Of a stretch of DNA of 5,301 bases, positions 1-5,301 are shown in pieces. This DNA comes from Sphingobacterium thalpophilum (GTDB lineage: Bacteria > Bacteroidota > Bacteroidia > Flavobacteriales > Flavobacteriaceae), in contig CALPOS020000157.1 of assembly GCA_943325255.2 (NCBI GenBank), positions 1-5,301 on the forward strand, in the 5' to 3' direction. The translations under genes were made by a program, and so were the position numbers. The notes below the pieces were generated by a model. That model did not search any database, was not told where the DNA came from, and worked only from the letters and a program-made list of their open reading frames with translations. The first letter of the stretch is position 1. Each line of letters starts with the position of its first letter.

Positions 1-42
1 AATTTTGAAAACATAAAAACGCCCTCGCTTTTATTAACTTAT

Positions 43-74
43 TTATTAACAAATCGTTTGAAAATTGTTAATAA
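43..74. repeat. Inverted repeat TTATTAACAA / TTGTTAATAA, possible operator
   Basis: The left arm (43-52) and right arm (65-74) are perfect reverse complements over 10 bp and are separated by 12 bp. The first 8 bases of the arm also occur as a direct copy at 31-38, 12 bp before the left arm. The dyad overlaps a candidate promoter, with the right arm lying between its -33 and -7 elements, the arrangement expected of a repressor site. In such AT-rich DNA part of this could be chance, and no regulator is encoded nearby to support it. Confidence 0.35.
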
Positions 75-87
75 CTGATTATTTTTT
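57..87 (+). promoter_or_regulatory. Candidate Bacteroidota-type promoter for aroQ
   Basis: TTTG at 57-60 fits the -33 element, and TATTTTTT at 80-87 matches five of the six fixed bases of the -7 consensus TAnnTTTG known from the main sigma factor of this phylum. The 19-bp spacer is within the usual range. Transcription would start at about 93-96, giving a leader of roughly 140 nt before aroQ. The final G of the -7 element is missing and the surrounding DNA is T-rich, so a chance match is quite possible. A second, weaker -7-like sequence, TATTTTTA at 213-220, has no correctly spaced -33 element. Confidence 0.3.
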
Positions 88-235
88 TAGTTTTTACGCC
101 CAAAAACGGCATAACTAGCTCATTAAAAACGCCTTAAAAACCGTGTTTTTATTATATAAGCTTCGAATTTTTAAAATTTCCTTTGTTCAATGGAACAAAT
201 TCACATTTTCGCTATTTTTACTAAAAATTTTGAAA

Positions 236-652
236 ATGAAAATAATGATCATTAACGGCCCAAACCTCAACTTACTAGGAAAAAGAGAAACAGCCGTATA
301 TGGCAGCGAAACCTTCGAATCGTACTTTCATCAATTGCAAAAGGAATTTTACACTGTTGCATTGTCCTATTTCCAAAGCAATATTGAGGGAGAACTCATC
401 AACAAGATTCAAGAAGTCGGTTTTGATTACGATGGCATTATTCTCAACGCCGCAGCATACACGCACACTTCAGTAGGAATCGGCGATGTAGTCAGAGCAA
501 TTGCAACGCCAGTCATTGAAGTACATATTTCCAATACATTCGCCAGAGAGGAATTCAGACACCATTCTTTTATTGCACCACACGCCAAAGGTATTGTGAT
601 TGGCTTTGGATTAAACAGCTATCGCTTGGCACTGCAGTCTTTTATTTTATAA
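236..652 (+). CDS. aroQ: 3-dehydroquinate dehydratase, type II (AroQ)
   Basis: This cytoplasmic shikimate-pathway enzyme dehydrates 3-dehydroquinate to 3-dehydroshikimate on the way to chorismate and aromatic amino acids. The 138-residue product is near the usual 140-150 for the type II family. Family motifs run in order: INGPNLNLLG at the N terminus with R17 and the catalytic Tyr Y22, QSNIEGELI at 47-55, NAAAYTHTS at 71-79 with N71 and the catalytic-site H77, EVHISN at 95-100 with H97, and REEFRHHS at 104-111 with substrate-binding R108. These correspond to Mycobacterium tuberculosis Tyr24, Asn75, His81, His101 and Arg112. The ATG at 236 places GPNLNLLG at its normal distance from the N terminus; an ATG at 245 would be slightly short, and the GTG at 143 adds 31 unrelated residues. 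No clear Shine-Dalgarno sequence precedes it, as is common in this phylum. Only 21 bp separate it from the next gene, so co-transcription is likely. Confidence 0.96.
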   Translation: MKIMIINGPNLNLLGKRETAVYGSETFESYFHQLQKEFYTVALSYFQSNIEGELINKIQEVGFDYDGIILNAAAYTHTSVGIGDVVRAIATPVIEVHISNTFAREEFRHHSFIAPHAKGIVIGFGLNSYRLALQSFIL

Positions 653-673
653 TTCACTAAAACTATCTATACC

Positions 674-3148
674 ATGAAGAACATCTTTTTCACCATCCTC
701 GTTTTGCTTTCAATGACTGCGGTTGCGCAAATTAAAGGAACCGTTACTGACATCAGCGGCAATCCTTTACCTTCTGTAACCATTCGTATAGAAGACACGT
801 ACTTCGGCACCACGACCAATGATGCAGGGGAATACTATCTAAATGTACCTGGAAAAGGCAAGTATATTATCGTTTACCAATATCTCGGATACAAAAGCCA
901 AAAAATAAAGTACGTTCATGAAAAACGTTTGAAAACTTTTGATATAAAACTAGACGAAGAAAACATCGAGCTACAAACCGTTGTCATCGACAAAAAAAAC
1001 AACCCCGCCAACGAAGTAATTCGAAATGCAATTGCTCACAAGAAAGAGAACGCCGAGCCAACAGAAAAATACGAAGCCAATTTCTACTCCCGAGGTATTT
1101 TCAAAATAAAAGACGCACCTAAAAAAATAATGGGACAAAAGTTTGACTCGTTTGATGAAATGTTGGACTCAACAAGAAGCGGCATCTTATACCTTTCGGA
1201 AACGGTTTCGAAAATTACTTACAAAAAACCAGACAAGATGAAGGAAGTGATTGTGGCTTCTAAAGTAAGCGGCAACGACAATGGCTTTAGCTTCAACACA
1301 GCGGCGTCTGCCAATTTCGACTTCTATGAAAACTACATACCGTTTCAAGTTAATGTAGTTTCACCCATTGCAGATAATGCCTTTAACTATTATAAGTACA
1401 AAATAGAGGGCACCTTTTTTAATGAAAATAATATTCAAATAAACAAAATTAAGGTCACACCAAAACGCAATAACGAACCTGCCATGGAAGGCTACCTATA
1501 TATAGTAGAAGATAGTTGGGCAATTTATGCCGTCGACTTAACGGTAAAGGGAGACCAAATTCAAATGCCTGCACTCAATTCGCTCCAATTGAAACAGAAT
1601 TTCAGTTACAACCGAAACAACAAGCTATGGGCAAAAAATACACAAACACTCGACTTTGTTGCAGGTATATTTGGCATTAACATTTCAGGTCGTTTTTCTT
1701 ATGTGTACTCGAATTATGTCTTTGAACCTAAATTTGACAAGAAGACATTTACCCGAGAAGTCCTGTCTTTTGAAGATAACGCGAACAAAAAAGATAGTGT
1801 TTATTGGAATAAATTTCGCCCTGTTCCGCTCACCTCAGAAGAAAGCGCAGATTATTTAAAAAAGGATCTCATTCAAACCAAGAAAAAATCAAAACAATAT
1901 TTGGATTCTATTGATGCGAAAAGAAACAAAATGGGTTTCAGCGACATCATTATGGGGTATTCTTACAACAACTCGTTTAAGAAATGGGAATTGAGCTATG
2001 GTGGTCTGATTAAAGGAATCAGTTTTAATACGGTGCAAGGCTGGGATCTCAACACCGATATTACTTTTATGAAGCGAGACGACGACAAACGAACGTTCAC
2101 ACAAATCAAAACGTATTTTGACTACGGATTATCGGAGGAAAAATTCAGATCTTACTTTACATTTATAAAAAAATTCAGCAATAGTAACCAAAGTGAACTC
2201 CGATTTGCCGCAGGCAGTAAAGTCAATCAATTTAATGGATCAAATCCAATTAGTAAAATTGTCAATAGTGTAAGCAGCTTATTCTTTAAAGACAATTACA
2301 TGAAATTGTACGAACGCAATTTTGTAAATGCCAGCTACGGAAGAGAAATTCTAAATGGATTAAAACTAAATGCAGAACTATCCTACGACGAAAGAAAACC
2401 ATTATTCAATACCACCGATTATGTTGTTCTAAAAAAAGACAAACTTTATACCTCGAATAATCCTTTGTTGCCAAGCGATGATACAACTCCTTCGATTGTC
2501 AGACACAATCTAGCGAAAGCAAACTTGAGTGCGAGAATCAACTTTGCACAAGAATATTTGTCGCGTCCGGACGGAAAATTTAACTTGCCAAATGACAAAT
2601 ACCCGGTGTTGTATCTGAATTATGAAAAAGGATTTGCGGGCAATGAATCAAACTTCAACTTTGATCACATCAACGCGAGAATGACTTATGATCTTACGCT
2701 AGGAAATAAAGGAAACCTGGAAACCAATATCAAAGCAGGAAAGTTCTATCACGCAGAAAATATCGCATTTGTTGATTACAAACATTTTAACGGCAATCAA
2801 ACACATGTTGGGACCGACGATCGATACCTCAATGTTTTTAATCTGCTTCCTTATTATAGTAGCAGCACGAATGATTCGTATATCGAAATCCATGCAGAGC
2901 ATGATGATAGCGGTTATATTATGAATAAAATTCCGCTACTCAAAAAACTAAAGTCAACATTAGTACTCGGCTATCACAATCTTTCCATTCCAGATAGAAG
3001 TCCATATCACGAATATTCTGTCGGTCTAAATAATCTGGGATTTGGAAAATTTAAAGTATTCCGCTTAGATTACGTGCATGCCTATCAAAATGGCTGGCAA
3101 GCCGATGGATTTATTTTTGGATTGAAGATTTTAGATTTCTTAGAATAA
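674..3148 (+). CDS. DUF5686 and carboxypeptidase-regulatory-like domain outer-membrane protein
   Basis: The 824-residue product starts with a signal peptide (lysine at residue 2, hydrophobic core 4-17, probable cleavage AVA|Q after residue 18). A carboxypeptidase D regulatory-like beta-sandwich follows at about 20-95 (GTVTDISGNPLPSVTI, then GTTTNDAGEYYL, then a YLGYKSQ segment), as at the N terminus of many Bacteroidota outer-membrane proteins. The rest fits DUF5686: ANEVIRNAI at 112-120, the EKYEANFYSRG segment at 131-141 and FRPVPLTSEE at 381-390. From about residue 420 to the end the sequence alternates aromatic, polar and glycine residues, consistent with an outer-membrane beta-barrel. 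There is no TonB-dependent plug domain, so it is not an ordinary SusC-type receptor. The length is typical and no frameshift is visible. It probably shares a transcript with aroQ. Its exact role is unknown; a structural, surface or transport function is inference. Confidence 0.88.
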   Translation: MKNIFFTILVLLSMTAVAQIKGTVTDISGNPLPSVTIRIEDTYFGTTTNDAGEYYLNVPGKGKYIIVYQYLGYKSQKIKYVHEKRLKTFDIKLDEENIELQTVVIDKKNNPANEVIRNAIAHKKENAEPTEKYEANFYSRGIFKIKDAPKKIMGQKFDSFDEMLDSTRSGILYLSETVSKITYKKPDKMKEVIVASKVSGNDNGFSFNTAASANFDFYENYIPFQVNVVSPIADNAFNYYKYKIEGTFFNENNIQINKIKVTPKRNNEPAMEGYLYIVEDSWAIYAVDLTVKGDQIQMPALNSLQLKQNFSYNRNNKLWAKNTQTLDFVAGIFGINISGRFSYVYSNYVFEPKFDKKTFTREVLSFEDNANKKDSVYWNKFRPVPLTSEESADYLKKDLIQTKKKSKQYLDSIDAKRNKMGFSDIIMGYSYNNSFKKWELSYGGLIKGISFNTVQGWDLNTDITFMKRDDDKRTFTQIKTYFDYGLSEEKFRSYFTFIKKFSNSNQSELRFAAGSKVNQFNGSNPISKIVNSVSSLFFKDNYMKLYERNFVNASYGREILNGLKLNAELSYDERKPLFNTTDYVVLKKDKLYTSNNPLLPSDDTTPSIVRHNLAKANLSARINFAQEYLSRPDGKFNLPNDKYPVLYLNYEKGFAGNESNFNFDHINARMTYDLTLGNKGNLETNIKAGKFYHAENIAFVDYKHFNGNQTHVGTDDRYLNVFNLLPYYSSSTNDSYIEIHAEHDDSGYIMNKIPLLKKLKSTLVLGYHNLSIPDRSPYHEYSVGLNNLGFGKFKVFRLDYVHAYQNGWQADGFIFGLKILDFLE

Positions 3149-3161
3149 GGTCAATAAAAGT

Positions 3162-3214
3162 TTAGCCACGAATGCTCGAATCTTTCTTTTTTAAATTCGA
3201 GCATTCGTGGCTAA
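3162..3214. terminator. Perfect 20-bp inverted repeat between convergent genes, likely bidirectional terminator
   Basis: The left arm (3162-3181) begins TTAGCCACGAATGC, and the right arm (3195-3214) is its exact reverse complement, ending GCATTCGTGGCTAA. The loop is 13 nt (3182-3194) and T-rich on the + strand. A further 5-bp helix, CAATA at 3152-3156 with TATTG at 3216-3220, could extend the stem across an asymmetric internal loop. The element starts 13 bp after the DUF5686 stop codon and ends 23 bp from the CDF stop codon, where transcripts from both strands should end. Neither side has a long U tract right after the stem (the - strand has only ACTTTTATT), so this is not a textbook intrinsic terminator. 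From memory, intergenic palindromes with a similar CCACGAAT core recur in Flavobacterium genomes; that is not verified here. Confidence 0.65.
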
Positions 3215-3237
3215 CTATTGTAATCAAAAACTAGTCT

Positions 3238-4107
3238 TTATTCATTCGGTTCAATATGAATCAAAACATGGCCTAACTCTGGAATTTCTTTTCTCAAAGT
3301 ATCTTTCAAAAGATGGGCAATATCGTGTCCTTCTTTCACAGTTAAATTCGCATCGACTATGGCGTGCAAATCAACATGGTACTTCATTCCAGCTTTTCTG
3401 ATGAAACACTTTTCAGTATCGATAATTCCAGAAACTTGGTAAGAAATTTTTCTAATATCTTCAATTAAATCATCGTACAAATGTTCATCCATAATTTCTC
3501 CCAAAGCTGGACGAAAAATCAGATAACTGTTATACATGATAAAACCAGCAGCAAATAAAGCGGCCCAATCATCTGCCGATTCGTATCCTTGACCAAGAAA
3601 TAGTGCAACCGAAATTCCAATAAATGCAGCGACTGAGGTAATGGCATCGCTGCGATGGTGCCACGCGTCTGCCCGCAATGACGAACTATTAGATTCTTTG
3701 CTTCTTTTCATCACCAAACGAAACGAATACTCTTTCCACAAAATAATAATCCCCAAGACGATTAGCGTCCATGGTTTCGGTAATTGATGTGGAATTTGAA
3801 TATTCAGAATACTTTCATACGCAATTATGGTAGCAGAAGTAATCAAGAATCCAACAACCAAAAAAGTAATTAATGGTTCCGCCTTTCCGTGTCCATAAGG
3901 ATGATTATCATCAGCAGGCTTATTTGAATATTTGATGCCAAACAAAACTAAAAACGAAGATAAAATATCGGTTGTCGACTCAATAGCGTCGGCAACCAAC
4001 GCAAACGAATTTCCGAAAATACCAGCAGTCAATTTGGCAATGGCAAGGCAAGTGTTCCCTATGATACTAAAATAAGTAGCTTTTATTGCCGTTTGTTCGT
4101 TTGTCAT
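3238..4107 (-). CDS. Cation diffusion facilitator family divalent-metal transporter
   Basis: This inner-membrane protein probably exports Zn2+, Fe2+ or a similar divalent cation by proton antiport, as CDF family members do. The 289 residues show six hydrophobic segments (about 10-31, 35-57, 77-97, 113-127, 152-172, 180-198) followed by a cytoplasmic domain. Aligned by eye to E. coli YiiP/FieF, the transport site is E43 and D47 in helix 2 with H150 and D154 in helix 5. The cytoplasmic loop site D66, H69, H73 is intact within PADDNHPYGHGKAE, and the C-terminal domain keeps H248, H261 and H284, with E286 where YiiP has Asp. Glu at 43 replaces the Asp or His usual at this site, so the metal cannot be named with confidence. 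It lies 11 bp after the VOC gene, consistent with an operon, and ends near the convergent palindrome. Its start codon is the ATG at 4107. Confidence 0.92.
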   Translation of the reverse strand: MTNEQTAIKATYFSIIGNTCLAIAKLTAGIFGNSFALVADAIESTTDILSSFLVLFGIKYSNKPADDNHPYGHGKAEPLITFLVVGFLITSATIIAYESILNIQIPHQLPKPWTLIVLGIIILWKEYSFRLVMKRSKESNSSSLRADAWHHRSDAITSVAAFIGISVALFLGQGYESADDWAALFAAGFIMYNSYLIFRPALGEIMDEHLYDDLIEDIRKISYQVSGIIDTEKCFIRKAGMKYHVDLHAIVDANLTVKEGHDIAHLLKDTLRKEIPELGHVLIHIEPNE

Positions 4108-4118
4108 GAGTCTGTAAA

Positions 4119-4484
4119 TTATTTATAGAATTCTCCCACATGCCAAAGTACACCCGATGGATCATGAATAAAACATTCCTTTCCCCAATCGTATTCTTTG
4201 ATTGGAATGATGCGAACGTGTTCATACTTAGTAGACAAATCTAACTTTACTAATGTTTCCCAAAAATCATTTACATGGTCTACTTCCAAAAAGATCATTG
4301 CATTGTCTACCCAATCTTTCACATAAGCATCCTGCAAATAGAATCCCGTTGCGCCGCATTGAAACAAGGACAGGTTTGAAGCAATTATTACTTCTTCAAA
4401 TCCTAAATCGCAATAAAATGCTCTGGAAGTCCTGTAATCTTTCGCTCCAATAAAAGGCCGAATTGATTTGGCTTTAAGTTCCAT
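4119..4484 (-). CDS. VOC (glyoxalase/bleomycin-resistance fold) family protein
   Basis: The 121-residue product fits a single VOC domain built from two beta-alpha-beta-beta-beta modules: KSIRPFIGAKDYRTSRAFY at 6-24 followed by DLGFEEV at 26-32, then MIFLEVDHVNDFWETL at 63-78, and the typical closing segment FIHDPSGVLWHVGEF at 105-119. The ATG at 4484 is chosen because the frame upstream of it runs through the murA terminator and the 3' end of murA and encodes residues unrelated to the family. VOC proteins usually bind metal with a His/Glu set on four strands. Here the first strand has Arg (R9) where a His is often found, and only E67, H115 and E118 are plausible ligands, so a metal-free binding role like that of bleomycin-resistance proteins is possible. 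It is probably co-transcribed with the CDF gene. No substrate can be assigned, and a resistance role is not shown. Confidence 0.85.
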   Translation of the reverse strand: MELKAKSIRPFIGAKDYRTSRAFYCDLGFEEVIIASNLSLFQCGATGFYLQDAYVKDWVDNAMIFLEVDHVNDFWETLVKLDLSTKYEHVRIIPIKEYDWGKECFIHDPSGVLWHVGEFYK

Positions 4485-4498
4485 AACAATAGTTTTAT

Positions 4499-4540
4499 AA
4501 AAATAAAAAGGCGCAAAGTCAAAAATATTTTCTTTGCGCC
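4499..4540 (-). terminator. Rho-independent terminator of murA
   Basis: On the - strand, GGCGCAAAG (4540-4532) and CTTTGCGCC (4518-4510) form a perfect 9-bp stem around a 13-nt AT-rich loop. The stem is followed directly by TTTTTATTTTT (4509-4499), a clear U tract. It begins 20 bp after the murA stop codon and ends 14 bp before the VOC start codon. It should end most murA transcripts and separate murA from the two genes downstream. Confidence 0.9.
4520..4527 (-). promoter_or_regulatory. -7-like element TATTTTTG in the terminator loop, possible VOC/CDF promoter
   Basis: Read on the - strand, this octamer matches all six fixed bases of the Bacteroidota -7 consensus TAnnTTTG. It lies in the loop of the murA terminator hairpin. 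Initiation about 5-8 nt downstream would fall in the second stem arm and give a leader of about 25-30 nt to the VOC start codon. Such RNA would lack the first arm and so would not be terminated there. No TTG or TTTG is found 19-21 bp upstream, which is the main weakness. Confidence 0.35.
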
Positions 4541-4560
4541 AATTCGTATCTTTTCTGAGA

Positions 4561-5301
4561 TTAAACCCGAACGATATTAGCACCCAAAGCACGCAATCTT
4601 TCGTCGATGCGCTCGTATCCACGATCAATTTGCTCGATATTTTGAATGGTACTCGTTCCTTTTGCAGACAAAGCAGCAATCAATAAGGAGATTCCAGCTC
4701 TAATATCTGGTGAAGACATCGTTGTTGCTTTCAACTGAGATTTAAAATCGTGCCCCATGACTACCGCTCTGTGCGGATCACATAACATAATTTTCGCACC
4801 CATATCAATCAATTTATCCACAAAGAACAAACGGCTTTCAAACATTTTTTGGTGAATCAACACATCACCACCAGCTTGGGTTGCAACAACCAAAACGATA
4901 CTCAACAAATCAGGAGTAAATCCTGGCCATGGCGCATCTGCAATAGTCAAAATCGAACCGTCAATATCTGTTTTGATTTGATAATTTTCGTGCGTAGGAA
5001 TAAAAATATCGTCACCACGTCGCTCTAAAGTAATTCCCAACTTTCGAAAGGTATTAGGAATGACGCCTAAATTATCCCAACTCACATTCTTGATGGTAAT
5101 TTCACTTCTGGTCATCGCCGCCAATCCAATCCAACTTCCAATTTCAATCATATCCGGAAGGATTCGATGCGTGCAACCACCTAGTTTTTCTACACCTTCA
5201 ATAGTCAGTAAATTCGACCCAACGCCAGTGATATTGGCTCCCATCGAATTCAACATGCGACACAATTGTTGCAAATAAGGTTCACACGCGGCGTTGTATA
5301 C
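4561..5301 (-). CDS. murA: UDP-N-acetylglucosamine 1-carboxyvinyltransferase (MurA), C-terminal part
   Basis: MurA transfers enolpyruvate from phosphoenolpyruvate to UDP-N-acetylglucosamine in the cytoplasm, the first committed step of peptidoglycan synthesis and the target of fosfomycin. The frame is open to the window edge; the visible part is 246 residues, a little over half of a typical 420-440-residue enzyme. It begins with VYNAACEPYLQQL, matching the family's NAA-x-EP segment. The visible part keeps the general-base Asp in PGFTPDLLS (visible residue 131, E. coli Asp305), the FESRLFF segment, the SSPDIRAG loop (Asp199, Arg201) and the C-terminal DRGYERI motif (Arg227, E. coli Arg397), ending in LRALGANIVRV. 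The catalytic Cys loop (E. coli Cys115) and the true start lie beyond position 5301. A TTG at 5274 is simply an internal Leu codon. A strong terminator follows the gene. Confidence 0.96.
   Translation of the reverse strand, partial: VYNAACEPYLQQLCRMLNSMGANITGVGSNLLTIEGVEKLGGCTHRILPDMIEIGSWIGLAAMTRSEITIKNVSWDNLGVIPNTFRKLGITLERRGDDIFIPTHENYQIKTDIDGSILTIADAPWPGFTPDLLSIVLVVATQAGGDVLIHQKMFESRLFFVDKLIDMGAKIMLCDPHRAVVMGHDFKSQLKATTMSSPDIRAGISLLIAALSAKGTSTIQNIEQIDRGYERIDERLRALGANIVRV

Larger units (their letters stand above)
1..235. other. AT-rich non-coding region upstream of aroQ
   Basis: No credible coding sequence is visible here on either strand. The reading frame of aroQ stays open back to a GTG at 143, but the extra residues do not resemble the start of any AroQ. 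The stretch holds three copies of an 8-bp TTATTAAC box (two direct, at 31-38 and 43-50, and one inverted at 67-74), a possible promoter, and three A-rich boxes of the type AAAAACGCC or AAAAACGGC (15-23, 102-110, 125-133). A short AT-rich hairpin, TAAAAAC-CGT-GTTTTTA, spans 135-151. A divergent gene may start at or beyond the left edge, but too little is visible to call it. Confidence 0.6.

Noticed and set aside
1..14. Start of a divergent gene on the - strand (ATG at 14-12, reading M-F-S-K)
   Set aside because: Only four codons are visible and there is no -7-like promoter element (CAAAnnTA on the + strand) in 1-235, so nothing supports it beyond an ATG.
43..74. DnaA boxes or a replication origin in the TTATTAACA-type repeats
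   Set aside because: The boxes differ from TTATCCACA at two positions each, there are few of them, and no origin-linked gene such as dnaA is present.
143..235. GTG-initiated N-terminal extension of aroQ by 31 residues
   Set aside because: The added residues are hydrophobic and lysine-rich translations of AT-rich leader DNA. AroQ proteins start only a few residues before INGPNLNLLG, which the ATG at 236 provides.
1656..2104. Overlapping open frames on both strands inside the DUF5686 gene
   Set aside because: They are short, unlike any family I recognise, and lie within a complete gene whose frame has clear domain matches. They are shadow frames.
3207..3401. Small + strand open frame beginning in the palindrome's right arm
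   Set aside because: It runs antisense through the CDF gene's 3' end, starts inside the hairpin and has no recognisable protein features.
4485..4679. Extended start of the VOC gene reaching into murA
   Set aside because: The extension crosses the murA intrinsic terminator and the murA 3' coding end in another frame, and its residues do not resemble a VOC domain. The ATG at 4484 gives a normal-length domain.
5272..5274. TTG start for a short 237-residue gene
   Set aside because: The frame stays open to the window edge and encodes VYNAACEPY just upstream, a conserved MurA segment. The gene is therefore cut by the window and the TTG is an internal Leu codon.

Overview
The window looks like chromosomal DNA from a member of the Bacteroidota, most likely the Flavobacteriaceae and close to Flavobacterium. 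It is AT-rich, the start sites lack clear Shine-Dalgarno sequences, and it carries a DUF5686/carboxypeptidase-regulatory-like outer-membrane protein, a family typical of that phylum. The AroQ and MurA protein sequences also read like flavobacterial versions. This assignment rests on recognising protein families, not on a database search.

Layout: positions 1-235 are a non-coding, AT-rich leader with a TTATTAAC-type inverted repeat and a possible Bacteroidota-type promoter. Two genes follow on the + strand, 21 bp apart: aroQ (type II 3-dehydroquinate dehydratase, 236-652) and a complete 824-residue DUF5686 outer-membrane protein (674-3148). A perfect 20-bp inverted repeat (3162-3214) fills the gap where they converge on the - strand genes. 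Reading leftwards on the - strand from the right edge are the C-terminal 246 residues of murA (4561-5301, 5' end outside the window), a strong intrinsic terminator (4499-4540), a small VOC/glyoxalase-fold protein (4119-4484) and a cation diffusion facilitator transporter (3238-4107). The last two are 11 bp apart and probably form an operon.

Roles: aroQ (shikimate pathway) and murA (first committed step of peptidoglycan synthesis) are housekeeping enzymes. The DUF5686 protein is an envelope protein of unknown exact role. The CDF protein probably exports divalent metal, and the VOC protein has no assignable substrate. I see no mobile element, CRISPR array, tRNA, rRNA or defence system, and no convincing new multi-gene system. 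The points most worth a second look are non-coding: the long palindrome at the convergent junction, a promoter-like -7 element inside the loop of the murA terminator, and the repeat-bearing region upstream of aroQ.
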